Below are positions 39,901 to 52,510 of a stretch of DNA of 64,000 bases, one piece after another. The number at the start of each line of letters is the position of its first letter. Within the stretch, counting starts at the first letter, position 1. The notes under the pieces are model-generated. The model saw only the letters and a program-made list of their open reading frames with translations, was not told where the DNA came from and searched no databases. This stretch comes from Gavia stellata (lineage: Eukaryota; Chordata; Aves; Gaviiformes; Gaviidae): assembly GCF_030936135.1 (NCBI RefSeq), contig NC_082603.1:11500880-11564879 (forward strand), in the 5' to 3' direction. Both the position numbers and the translations under genes were made by a program.

Positions 39901-42900
39901 TGGTAAATACTGTTCAGTATGGGAAGACTGTTTTTACATGTTTGAGGAACAACTCTCATATGCAAAAAAAAAAAAGGGTATAACTGCAACTTTGTTATTT
40001 CACCTGCTCTTTTTAGAAGTGTCCTTTCTTGTTTGCTGACAACTCCCACTATGGAGCGCTTGTCCACAGTCCTGGGAATTACTATTAACTCCCCAAGACG
40101 GGGGTGGGAGATTAGAACTGGTGAGCAAGGGCTGGAAGGGTACCAGCTGGAGGATATTTGTGACAGATAAGAATAGCAGGAAGAGAGACAGAGAGAAAAA
40201 GAAATGGTCAGCACTTTTGGCTTTTAAAAAGTGAGGTGCATATGACTTGCTGTTATGTTTTTGCAATGTCTTGTTTCCAGACTGCTGGCTTAGTCAGCCA
40301 CATCTTTAATTTGCCTAGTCTATAACAGCTGCTTCTGCTGCTACCACAGAAAGAAATTATAGTTTCCAACCCTTTATTTCATCCCTCTTACCTATAATCC
40401 TCAAGTTCCAGTCTGTCTGACCACTTGACTAGGCTTTTTTAATTAGCAGATCTTTTTGGGGGCCCTTAAATGTTTTGCATATACAGAAACACTAAACAGC
40501 CTTGGAAACTCTTGATGAGATGAAAAACATCCTGCTGGGAAATATAAAATGGCATATAGTGCCTAGAATAATGATTTCCATAATTGAGATTTTCATGTGC
40601 TGTACTAAAGGCATCATTTACCTGGGGTCCTGTTCTTATGAAAAGGAAAAAAATATTTAGTCATTTAAAAACTTGTCTGTTTAATTCAGTCTCTACACTG
40701 TTTTGTTGATTCCTGTGAAGAAGGCTTATGGGTTTGGCATGAAATACACAAAAGGCCTGAGATGAAAACTAGCATTCAGATATTTCTGTGCAATCTGTGG
40801 TTTGGATGTACTTACTTGATTTGCCCAAATGAGGCAGGTGTAGTTTCATTACTATCTTTTCCTTGTACCTGAGACCCCGTGCTGCCTGATCATTTGGCTG
40901 AGGTGACATGTTGTTAATGAAGTGCTAATAAACAACATAATTTGGGAAGGTACACTCTTCTGTAGAAAGTAATAGCTCTCACTGCTGCAAGTATCTTAAT
41001 GTAATCAAAGAAAACAGCTTGTTTTAGTCATTTACTAATTGTGTGGCACAACCACCTAATCTCTGGGATGTACCTTGGAGAACCGATAACATGTTTCATC
41101 GACTTCTGGGGAATCGACACAGATGATGTTGGTCAAATTGCCCTCAGTTCACTTCATTTGCTGGTCTGCAGCTCTGTGGTGATTTGTCTAGAAGACAAAG
41201 AAATAAAAGATTCTGCGTGATAGCTTAGGATAAGTTCAATAGATCAGCCAATAATTGGCCTTGACATTACCCAAGGAAAAAAATCACTAGTGTCGCTATA
41301 AAGGTCTGAGTGTTTTTGTACTAATTCTTTTCTTTGTCTCTTCAGGTAAAATACATTGTACCTCAAGTTAGCTTTGTGAATAATCTAATTTCACTCAATG
41401 TTAAACTGAGACACAATACTGTGAATAAGCCTTATATTTTCAATAATTTAAACTTCATAAATACATAGGTCTATGGTATTTTGTTTCATGCTGTTCTGGT
41501 TTGCTGTTCTTGTGAGATTATTCAGACACATAAAACAATAAAATTTGCCAGAAAATGAGCTCTAGGCTTATTTTTTAGTGCTGCAGATAACTGTTGGTAA
41601 GTTCTTTCTCCAAAAACTCAAATGTTAAAACTCTGTGCATTGGTCTTTTTCCATAGCATAGCTTTGAATTAATTTTCTGTCTTAAAGAAAAATAATCCCA
41701 CTTAAATACTCAAATACAGGTCTAGGTAATAGTGTGATCTTTATTAGTACCATGCACCAATCCAGATGAAATCTGCAAAAATCCTGCAGTTTTTCAATAG
41801 GTCTGAAAATTGTTCCATTGTTAGCCTGCAATGTTCAAAGGCACCTGTGGAACTACCTAAAATACTATCCCCTGTCCCTGAAGTGCAGTGGGTTAGGTGA
41901 TGGGATTCCCAAAGCCCTCTAAATTCTTGGCATTCAGGCTTGAAAATGCCAGGGCTCAAGTAACAGGTATTTAAGTTGCTTGTTAAAGCCACTTTATTAT
42001 ATTGGACTCATCTGAATAAGTCTAGTATCAAGTAAGCATGGTATATTGAATCTAAAATAAATCTTTTCAAATCTATACTTTTCAATGGTCTAATGATTAC
42101 TTTTTGAAGAGCTTGTGATCTGCAAAATACTGTAATTATACAGCATATGCTTAAAAAGACTAGTTTGTAGTATTAACCTTCATACAGTTTCATGGAAGAC
42201 ATTTTGAGAATTTCGGATCAGTCTTGTTCAGCTACACCTTTTCCATTACGATTAATGGAGAAACATGCAAGTTTGAGTTCTTCAAACAGCTTTGAAGAAA
42301 TCTCACATTTGTTATTTGTCTATTTTATGGACATGAAAAAAACCCTGCTCTACCCCTCAGGGAATTAAAGCACAGTGCTTTAATTACATAATGCCCATTA
42401 ACGCTAATACATTTTATGCTGAAGACCTATGCTGTACCAATGCCAACTAAAACATAAGCCTCCTTCCTTTTCAAACCCTGTGCCACGTATTGCCTGGACA
42501 TGTGGTCATTAAAATGAACTTGGTTGCGATGACAAGCATTAGTCAAAGATGCAAGATTTTATTTTGACTTTGAACAGCTTTTATAGGTTGAAATAATTCT
42601 AGGGTTTGATCTTCAACTAATCTTCAAAAGCATTCAAATAGGAATAGTGTTAACTGAGTGAAGGAACAGGCCACCATATATGTGAAATCAAGGGATAATG
42701 TTTTCCAATTGCTGCAGTGTTTCTATACTCTGATGTGACTTGTTTTCTCTCAAAAGATTCTTTTGTAATGTTAGTCTGAAGAATGAGTTTACTAGCTGTA
42801 TAAAAGAAAGCGTGTTTGTAAGTATTCACAAATCTTGTTTCTTTTTCAATTCTCTGCTGTGTATCTCTCACCTAGTCAATAACTGCAGCCCTCTTTTCTT

Positions 42901-43460
42901 TTTTCAAATATAGCTCTGCTGTTAGTAGTCCTTCCAGAGTTTGACCCCAGAACTAAGTCTCCTTCTCTGCAGTATTTCTGGAAATCAGGCAATCAAATCA
43001 CTCTTGAGCTATGTGTTAAAGTGCAGCAGTTCTTTCTACTTTCTATGGGTGTAGTACAGGAGGAGGTTGGGATCCACTTTATGAGAATTCGAAGGAAAAA
43101 AAAAAGTAACAGTAAGAGAATCAAACTGGTAGATGCAGACTTTTTTCACATTTCTGTAGTGAGCTAATATTTAGTATCCCTTTGTGCTAACGAAACAAAA
43201 ATATGATAGTGGTTTGATCTGGTTGAGAATGGAGACCGAATGGGAATAGCTGTGCATGAGGAAGATGGCATTTTATCAGTGCAGATGAGAGGATTTTGAG
43301 GCAGCAGGAACATGAGATGAGGAGGGGCTGAGTGGTGGCTGCACAGTAAAATGCATAAAAAGAACAAAAAGCATTTAGATACTGTCTGGTTGGGAAGACT
43401 TAGAAAAAGCCTAGACTTAGTAAGCGGGAGGATAGTGGGATCAGCCAAAGGGTTGTGAAG
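33943..43460. other. non-coding DNA
   Basis: No gene recognised. A short TTG microsatellite (five units) lies at about 35904-35918. Open frames reach 114 codons (39870-40214, minus) without recognisable domains. Confidence 0.55.
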
Positions 43461-43492
43461 AAATTTAATGGAAAATAAATTTAATGAAAAAT
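43461..43492. repeat. 16-bp tandem duplication
   Basis: AAATTTAATGGAAAAT (43461-43476) is followed directly by AAATTTAATGAAAAAT (43477-43492), with one mismatch, then a decayed partial third unit. Confidence 0.8.
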
Positions 43493-43699
43493 AAATGTAA
43501 ATGTGTAACATTCAAGGTTTGTTCTTGTGTTCCCTGTCCTTCACCCCAGATGGAATAAGGAAAATAGGGTTGTTTCTCTACACAATTTTTGTTTTCTCAT
43601 ATATTGTTCTTGACTATCCCAATCCCTGTATAATGATTACTGTTGATCTCCTGAAGTGGTTTTATTAGTTAGTCAAAGGATTACCAGCCTGTTCTTTCT

Positions 43700-43960
43700 T
43701 AAGCCTATCATCAGAGCAGCCTTCAGGAGCAGACAGAAAGGAAGAGCAAGGGCTGTGCAGCAGCACATGGGTTCAGAGTGAGAACCATGCCACATGCTCA
43801 TGGCCTTGGTCTGGGTGGGCAGGGGAGGTGCCATGGTACATGGCTGGGCTGAAGGGAGGTGGAACGTGAGGGTGAGGAGTGGGTACAGAGCTGAGCTCAC
43901 TGCCTGCAGTGCTCTCTGCAGGGCCAGGGGCCCCTGGGAGTCCTCTAGTAGAGAGCTCTC
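43700..43960. other. GC-richer, CpG-poor block
   Basis: Clearly richer in G and C than its surroundings (for example GGGTGGGCAGGGGAGGTGCC) but with very few CpG, so not a CpG island. It contains a 14-bp palindrome CCAGGGGCCCCTGG. Open frames on both strands (107 and 71 codons) look like composition artefacts. It could be a decayed repeat of unknown family. Confidence 0.5.
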
Positions 43961-44848
43961 ACAGCTGTGTTTTATTCTTGATCGCAAACCTGTCAATTCA
44001 GGGCATTGAGCACAGTTTTAGTATTTTCATTATGTAATGTGTTCTGTGTTCTGTTTACACTGCATTAGTGTTTCTGCTGAAAGACTGGAAGACTTCAGCT
44101 GAATTTGGGTGGCTCTGCCACCAGATATATAGAAGCAGCCTCACATAAAATTAAAACAGGCTATTATAAGCAGAGTTTGTTAGAATGCTACATGTTGATG
44201 AGCAGTAATTATCACAGTTGGGAGCATTTTGAAAACCTTACTGATAACTAAGCCGCCATTTTACACTGCTGCTTCCCAAATTCCCAGTCTGGTGGGAGCT
44301 CATGTTATTTTTAACAGTAGGTACTTTTGCATCTGAGTCCTAATGGATTGGAATAACACTGAAAATAACTGATAGTTTTTAATCTTATATGCTGTTGTTG
44401 CAAATATCTTTTTTTATTTTTCAATTAGTGAGAAACTTGAATTGTCCCAAATCTTCCCACCATCAGTTGCACTATCTCCCAACTTTCTGACTAGTTTTAA
44501 AGAGGAATCATGTTCTTGATTTTTCTTCTGCTCTGCTTGCCTGTGTTCACCTCGCTGCTGATCTCCTTGCTCACAGGCAGACCCATTTCAGCTCAGTGAT
44601 GAGTGCCAGTCATGATAGCTTAACAAGCCAAAAGTAGTAAACTTGCTATGAAAAGCTTGAGAACTTGGAAGTGCTTAGGTGCCAGGGTTTTAAACTCACT
44701 GCAACTTTATTAATGACACCCTGGGGGAAGAATCTTTCAATAGTAAACACATTCAAACAGATTTGAGCTAAAAAAGGTGGATTTACTTGGTTTTGGTTGC
44801 ATGTGTACTACAGCATTATCAAGAGATGATTTAAAGCAACATCTTGGA

Positions 44849-44875
44849 TCGTGTTGAACTGAAGGTTCAACACGA
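44849..44875. other. perfect 11-bp hairpin
   Basis: TCGTGTTGAAC (44849-44859), loop TGAAG, GTTCAACACGA (44865-44875). Perfect stem with a five-base loop and no T-run after it. Its function is unknown, and a stem of this length can occur once by chance in a window this long. Confidence 0.6.
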
Positions 44876-45346
44876 CTGAAAATGTTTTTCCAGCCTTATG
44901 GGAGCTTTCCCCCTCCCACCCCCTGTAGTACTTTGCAGTTTAAAAACTGCTGTGTGCTAAACAGCATTTGTTGAGTTCACTGAATAATCAATAATGATTT
45001 CATTTTTTCTTGAAACATTCATTCCTGCTCTGCTTTCAAAATGATACACGTGCCAGTGGGCTATTCTTCTCCCCAGTAGTTTTCTACATGAAATCTATTT
45101 TCCCTGAGAAAATGGAATCTTTGTGTCTTTGTCTCCTCGCTAGCTTTCAGGCATGTTTTGGCAGGAGCTCCGACTGTCGAGGCACTGCAGAGGAGGGGCC
45201 TTACACTCATTTGTCAGCTTTTCTTGCATCTGTAATTTTTGTCCACTCAGCAGTACTGGAGGGGCTTAGAAAAGGGGGAGAGCTTGTAGCTGTTGAAAGT
45301 CAAACTCTTGAAAATAATTGCTGGACTGTAACAGTTTGGGAAAGGT

Positions 45347-45360
45347 GGGGGGGGGGGGGG
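45347..45360. repeat. G14 homopolymer
   Basis: Fourteen consecutive G after AAAGGT. Length-unstable and prone to sequencing error. Confidence 0.85.
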
Positions 45361-46680
45361 AAACTACAAATGTTTTGGCTAAAAACAGCTTTAGGTTTAA
45401 GGTTTTTAGCAACTCTCCATTTCATGTAATTGCATGCCTTTTCCCCATATATCTGTACAAGCAACAGTACTGTGTTTATAGACTTGTTTATTGTGTGTTG
45501 ATAAACTGGCTTTTTTTAACGGTGATAAAAATTATTTCATTGGTGTTCAAGACCTGGTTGTTTCCAACAAACAGCTTAATTTAAAACATTTAAAGTCTTC
45601 TCTAACTTTAGTTCTCCACTGCAGTCTTCCTTTGCAGGCCATGTGCTTTCATCTCCTTGTATAGTGTAACCAAACAGAAATCAGTTAATTTTTTTCATTA
45701 GAAGACAGATCCCTTCATACTAGAGAAAGCATTTTTCCTCTTCAGCTTTTTATGGAATATTAGCGTTGATCTCTCCTCCTCATTTCAGTAGGCTATTTAA
45801 GCTCAGGGCTCATACTGTGAGCTGTTAATTAATCAGTGTGACAGATGAGGAAAGTATCCAACTATGAAAGAAAACCTTACTTCAGTGACTAACAATAAGG
45901 ATGTGAGCCCGAGTGATTTAAAGGATTTTTTTTTTTTGTGAATGTATGATAAGGAGTCTTAAACTGAGGTAACAATGTTTTTTTTTTTCTCAGATTGTGT
46001 CTTTGCACAAACATTAAAGGGCTCATCAATATTTTGTCTTGAAAAGTCTAGACAGGAGTTAAAAGAACCTCTCCTACAGTTTGAAGAGATCTTGTTTCCC
46101 ATAATTAATAACAGGAAGCAAGTAAATAAGGCTTTACTGACAAATGAAACTGCAACAGTAACATGTACCCAGAAACATTAGCTCCTAGCTGAGAAATGTA
46201 GCTGAGGTCTCTTGGTTTTAGTGTACGGGAAAAGATTGCTGTGGAAGTGCATTAGAGCTTTGCTCAAGTCTAATTCAGTTATGTGATAGCAGACTGAAAG
46301 TCCAGAAGTACTGATAATGTATTTTAATTATTGAGAGTGATTCCTGACCTTTGTTTACATCTGTGTTATAGTCCAAGAACTCTTCCCCGTCATTATTTGA
46401 AACTCTTTGAACTTAAAAGGAGATTTTCATGTTTATTTAAAAGCTACCAGAAGGCATTTCAGACATTTCCTGGAACAAACTGTATATATGTATTTTAGGA
46501 AAATAAGAAATGAAAGGAAACTTGAGGAAAAGCTTTTAATTTTCTTCCTTTTTGAAGGTTTTATTTTGCCTTCAAAGATACCTTTTCAGAAAGTAGTTGA
46601 AAACCCTTCCCTCCCCCTCCCCAATTCCTCTCATTAAAATCAGTTAAACAACAAAAGGGGAGTTAAAACCTCACCTGTTC

Positions 46681-46772
46681 TGTACCAGTGTAAAACCAGA
46701 GCAGTGATATTTATCTCACTGAGGTCATTTTGGTAACTCCACACTGCAATGACAAAAATTCAGTCTTGTCCT
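46681..46772. repeat. old palindromic interspersed repeat, copy 3
   Basis: Contains TGTACCAGTGTAAAACCAGA, then TCTCACTGAGGTCATTTTGG and TAACTCCACACTG. This follows the pattern 'ccagtgtaaa', 'ccattgaggtcaatgg', 'gtaactcc' of the family seen at 1880 and 11281. It is the most diverged of the three. Confidence 0.4.
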
Positions 46773-49721
46773 TGCTTGCCATACTTACGACTTCGGTTTT
46801 TGGGTTACATTGTGGGGGGGAGATTGAAGGGGAAGGAAAAGGAGGATGTTTTTCTGTGTGTGGTTGGGGGGGTTGTTTTCCGAGGGAGCAGCAATGACTG
46901 AATGCAATATTCAGAAGCACTGGAAAGCACATTTAACTCCATGTTTGTGCTGGACCTTAAGTCTGAGCTTGTTGAATTATGGGTTCATCTGGCATGTCGA
47001 CTGTATGATATAACTGGGTAATACAGTCTGTATGTCATCTTAGTGCTGACCTTGAAAAGAGAAGAAAAGTGAATTTGTTTCACTGATTCTTAGATACACT
47101 AGACAGTAAATTCCTACTTTAGCTATTTAATTTACAGTTAACTATAGAATTCTTTTTTTTTCCTGTAGAAAGTCCAACAGCTCATCTACTAAAAATGACA
47201 AGATAGGCTGAAATAAGGCTGTTTGTAGAGCTAATGTTTTTACTTTTCTGTATGTTTTACAAGATTAACAGCCGTTGCTGTACAGGAGCATGGCGATGAA
47301 TACTAAATAGTCTGTCCATAAGGCATTTTGGAAGGAATTCAGTAAATTCAAAGACGATATCCCATAACTTTGTTTATTTTTTCCACTGACTGTAGCTAAT
47401 GCTATGAAAGCAATAAACTATCCCCAAAGAGAAGACACAGTATTTACAATACCTTGTCAGGTTAAAACATTTACTGGCAGATATTCTTTTATTGTTGACT
47501 GATTAAATGATATTTGAGCACATGTACCTAACTTGAAGCATAAGCTTTTTCTGTTCAACACAATGAGATTATGTATTTCCATAGTTCATGATTGGACTTC
47601 TGTTATTTTCTAAATGCATCTCCCTCCCCTGCTAAGTACTGAGTTATGTCACCTTGGATCATACATGCCAATATCCAGCAAGACTTACAGCTTTTAAATG
47701 AGACAGCTTATGGAATATGGTGCTACCTGACACAAATGCTTGGGTTCTTACTGCAAATAAATATCTCAGATGTCACTTCAAGTGATTATTATAATAGGAA
47801 AAAGTCAAAAAGACAACTGTTAAAGGTGTATTTTCAGGGTAACTATAAGGTATTATGTCAAGTTTTTTCCCTAGCTCAGACCTGCAATAACTAGTCAATT
47901 CCTGAGGGAAGCTTACTGTAGACAAGGTGCGTTTTCTTTACCGCAGGAAAAGTTATATTACACTGCAAAGCTTTGAAGAAAATTGTGGGAATCTTTCATT
48001 AATTTGGGACCTTTGAAAATCAGGTGTTTATATGCTGCACTTATAGATCTAGGGTTAGAAATTTCTCTGACTAAAAAGGAAACAATATACAAGCCTTTTT
48101 AATAAACATTTTGAGTATCTTCAATTCCACATCCCAGAGAGAATGTTCATATCAAGCATAATCTTTGTATTCAGCTTTTGATATGTTTTACATAACTAAG
48201 GAGGAATTTTTCATATTTAGGGTACTTCTAGAAAGAAAGGTGATCCATCAGTAGACAGTTTGAATTCTTTAAATTGTCAGATTATACATTACTGGTGGTG
48301 TGTGCAGCAGTACATGTAGAATGATTAAATACATATTTCAAAGAGATTAACAAGTATAGTAAATAGTGTAAAATAAGGTTCCTGATATAGACTCAGTTTA
48401 ATCTAAAACATGCTAATATGAAAAACTACAGTCCTACCAGGACTAGGTATTGGTAGCAGAATTCTATTATCTTAAACATTGTAGGTACATATTTTCCAAG
48501 TGAAACTCTCTTGATAACTAGCAGTTTCCAGGATATTATCTAGGTTTCCTGTTTATTTTATGTGGTATTGGAAGTATCATCTTGTGCCTTTTTCCAAAAG
48601 GTTGAAGGCTGCTTTTATAGGGTCTTATCCAAAGCCCGCTCTGTTAAAGTCACAAGGTTCAAAGTCACTGTAGGTACCCTGGTTATACCACACCCTTTAA
48701 CACAATATTTCCTTTTGTTCTCTAGGATTTTTAATTACTTTGAGCATATTTTTCTTTGTGTGTGTTTGTGATTGGACCTGATGCATTCTTTCTCCAGCAT
48801 TTTTAAATATTTTTGATTGTCTAATTTACTCAAGGGGTAATGAGAAGTTTATTTCTGAATCAGCCGTAGGCTCCTTAAAAGAAACCTACTAGAAGAAAAG
48901 TGAAGGAAAATTTATTTGCATTCAACTTCAAATATTAACGTTTCTAACTACATTCTAGACTATTATTTAAGTATTCTAAGCATTTATTTCTATACTTTTT
49001 CTATAGTTCCTATATTTCTATAAGAACTGTTTTGCACATCCCTTTCATTAGCAGAAGCTGGGAGGCTGCTTATTTCTTTTAGGCAATAACCTATTTCTGC
49101 CACACAATTTAAAGAAGGCATTCCCATTCATTCTCCTTTTAAATGAAATGATGATTGTATAGGTGGAAATACTGTGAATTACAGTGAATGTGTGAAAGTA
49201 GATGCATGCAGATGGATTATGATGTAAAGAATTTGCCTGAAATGTTACTTTTACCATGACTAATATTGGATAGCTCTTGGAAAGTTCATCCTACTGTGTT
49301 CAGGAGCTCTTCAGGGTGCCAGTAAGCAGTGCAAACGAAAAAATGTTCCGGGCTACCAGCAGGCAATGAAAACTGTGGATTGCCAATAGGATATATGAGT
49401 TCAGGCATTTAATTTTCAAAGATGTTCACTTTAGAGATTCCATTAAAAAAAAAAAAAAGCTTTAAATATTTGGTTTCTTGTTTGTAAAAATACCTGCTAA
49501 CTATAAAAGATTTTTAAAAATTATTTTCTGTAAAGTGGCAGACACTTATCACTGTGTTTATTTCAGCAGAAAGAGCTGGCTGATGCTGTAGAGTGGAGGA
49601 GGCTCCTGGGTCTCTGAAGACTTTCACTCTTTCATACAACCTAGAAGGGGTTAAAAAGGAGGGACAATGCCCTGGGAGCCCTCACTGTGCTCTCCCTACC
49701 ATGACAGTCAGTAGTAGTGTC
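46773..49721. other. non-coding DNA
   Basis: No gene or repeat recognised. G-rich and purine-rich sequence at about 46812-46870 does not contain four well-spaced G-triplets. Confidence 0.5.

Positions 49722-49749
<28 letters not shown>
49722..49749. repeat. A28 homopolymer
   Basis: Twenty-eight consecutive A followed by GAGAGAAATG. It could be the tail of a retroposed sequence, but the upstream 170 bp matches nothing I recognise and no target-site duplication is visible. Confidence 0.85.
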
Positions 49750-49752
<3 letters not shown>

Positions 49753-52429
49753 AGAAATGCCAATACTCCAAATGCTGATTCTGGAAGGAAAGACTTTTGC
49801 TTTACATACAATTAATTAAAAACAAAAGTAAAATTTCTTGCAATACACATTTCAACCATCAGAGACTCAAACTGACATGCACCCCACTGTCAATCAGAGG
49901 AGGAAGTAATAACATCTAGTAAGGAGTTGTATCTTTTTTGGCAGCAGAGGAGTAAGGGAATACCTGCTGCTGCTATTTCTTGATGTCCTAGTTTAAGCTC
50001 AGACTTAACAAATCAATGTGTATGATGTTCTTACTCCTTTGAAGACAATTACCTGTATTTTTTTTTTGAAAAGCCAGGAGATGGGAATATGTGATGATGA
50101 AACTGGATTTTTGTTTGTTTGCTTAAATAGTCTCATAGAAGGTTTTTGTAACTACCTTGGGCTGCTTCTTTCCAGAAGCATTATTTCTCCCAGGTAACCT
50201 AAATATAATGCGACCAGTTAAATAAATGGATTTTTTTGGTTTTATAGTAAAACTGTCTCTCCTATAGGGAGACAGAATAAAGTTCAAGGATACTTTCCTC
50301 TTCCACTGCTTTTTTTCCTGAATGGGGAAGGCTGTGGTAATAGCTAAGCTTTTCTGCCGAATTCCTGTGAAACCTGGGGGTTTTCTCTGTGAGAAGTCCC
50401 CTGCAATGCCTGAGATCCAAACACACAGTTCCATGACTCAGAAAATGGCAGCCTGACATAATTTTGATAATTGTTGACGATGCTTTTCAACAAGAGTAGC
50501 ATCTCTTAAGCCTTGTTTTCTAGAACACTATGATGAAGATTTCAAAGACCTGGGAAAAAGTTATTGAGTGCCCTTTGTCAACTACGTATTTGCTTAGCTC
50601 TAGTCATAAGCAGAAGCTGAGAAGACCTTTAGCTTGTCTGGTTTGTTCCAGGTATCGCCTATTTTGTAATGGCAGAATCTTCCGGCAGCAAAAGAATTAT
50701 TTTAAATATAGAGCTGACTCTCATTCCTACCCCCCCCACCCCCAATCAAAGTCCAAAAGTCATCCTTCCTCTCCCCTGAATAAATTTGCAATACTTAACA
50801 ATTGCAATTCTCTCTTAAAATACCTAAAATTGGATTTAGATCTGGGATGTGATAGTTCTATTATTAAAATTAACTACTTTATCTGGAGGACTGGTTAGGG
50901 CATTTTTATGTTTTATGAAATGTTTCTACTGGATATTTAATTTGAAAAGTTCACATAAGCAGCTGCACTTTTCCAAAGCTAAAAAAATAATCTTTTTACT
51001 AGACATTATGCGGTAGGTACTGTTGCACATAGGATTTCTTGCAAAAGTTCCCCACAAATTGTGCATTTAGTTCTATCTTGGGTTCTTAAATTATGCCAAG
51101 CAACTCTGAGGTACTTCTGGCCCATTACATTAAAAACTAAACTCAGTGGGAGGCCATGTTGTTACAATTGTATGAGGGTGACATAAAGTAACATGACTCA
51201 ATACGTTGAATACATGTGATCAGTGAATGCTAGATTGGTAATTTATACGAAGGTCTTCACATATAGAAATGAATCACTGTATACCATTCATTGCTATTTT
51301 TTTAACTGGTGAACTGATAAATATTTCATGACCACAGGTAAGCAGAAAACTCACTTTTTCCAGCCCACAAAACTTTGAGTTCAAAACTAGTTCTGTTCTA
51401 CATTAAATTTCAGTGAAATTTGGGAAGAATGAAGAGATCTGTCTAAAATGGTCGATTTGCTGCTGAATGGGAAACAGCTATTTTGAAGTCAATGTGTCTG
51501 GTTTTGACTATAAATTTCCTTTTAATCCTCAGAAATGTTTTCCAAAGGAGTTTCCTTTAAAAATGGTACAACCTCATGAATCACCATCTTCTAGCTTGAC
51601 AGAGAAGCTGATATTCAAAGACTGCACTTGTGAATTAGGAGTCAGACATGAAGTGAAATCTTACGTTTTTGGTGAGAAGTGGCACTTGATCCTTGAGGCA
51701 AACAAATTCACTTCAACCTGCATGACACATCACATCACATTACTAACAAGTGCACTGGCAAGGCCGTAAGATGAAATGCCACTTTCTGTTAAGTTAAAAG
51801 TAGGACATATTTTTTCAATTTCTGAAAGTTCTATCACTTCATATAGTTGCTTTTGCAAATGAAAAATGGCAAGTCCTGTACAGAAGTGGTTTATGAATTA
51901 CAGAAAAGCTGCTTATGCTGTGTGGCACAAGAAGATGCCAAGCATTTCATGAGAGAATGCAGCACAGTCATGCTGAGGTTAGACCCCACAAAATTTAGTT
52001 ATGCTAAGTGTCTCTTTCTTAACTAGAGAGGAGTATGAATAAAATACAATTATGGTTATATTTTCATTTTAGCAGGATCAACAAATACGGTAACCTTGTA
52101 GATGGTCAAGATACCTTACAGTACCTGGACAGAAAATGCAGATAGAGAGAACATATGGGGTTTTTTAGTTTTGTTAATGTCATATGTTTTCATCAGCATC
52201 CTGATCTAGATTACTACTGCTAAGTTTTGAGGGTGATATACAACTGTGTGTATGATATACCATATAGAATTGTCTAGATTTCTTTACTACTGTATAGCAG
52301 TGCCCAAAATAGTCTCAATTTGTCTTTGTTTTCTAGTAGAATGAATAAAAGGAAATAATCTTAATATACCTTCCCACAGCCTACCAGTCGGGGAATAAGC
52401 AAAGAGGAGTTTCTCATATTACATCATTC
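49750..52429. other. non-coding DNA
   Basis: No gene recognised. Open frames of up to 122 codons (50530-50898, plus) have no recognisable domain and no splice or promoter context. Confidence 0.55.
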
Positions 52430-52510
52430 TGAGTCTGGAACAGGAGCCCAGATGAACCTGGGTCTTTTGCTGGCTTCACTAGTAACTTGCTCTTTCCTTC
52501 CCCAAGAAAG
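52430..52510 (+). repeat. possible MIR-like fragment
   Basis: GAGTCTGGAACAGGAGCCCA, then GAACCTGGGTCTTTTGCTGG and CTTCACTAGTAACTTGCTC vaguely follow the MIR order 'cctgggttcaaatcctggctctgccactaacttgct'. Weak. Confidence 0.3.

Larger units (their letters stand above)
43961..46680. other. non-coding DNA with a G14 tract and a small hairpin
   Basis: No gene recognised. It contains the 11-bp hairpin at 44849-44875, the G14 tract at 45347-45360 and T runs near 45925 and 45978. The 139-codon plus-strand open frame at 45010-45429 reads straight through the G tract and shows no domain. Confidence 0.55.

Noticed and set aside
43700..43960. CpG-island promoter for the host RNA
   Set aside because: GC-rich but almost without CpG dinucleotides.
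45010..45429. 139-codon plus-strand open frame
   Set aside because: Runs through the G14 homopolymer and resembles no protein family.
46812..46872. G-quadruplex cluster
   Set aside because: Long G runs exist but not four G-triplets with short loops.
49560..49749. A processed pseudogene or retroposon ending in A28
   Set aside because: The upstream sequence matches no gene I recognise and no flanking target-site duplication is visible.
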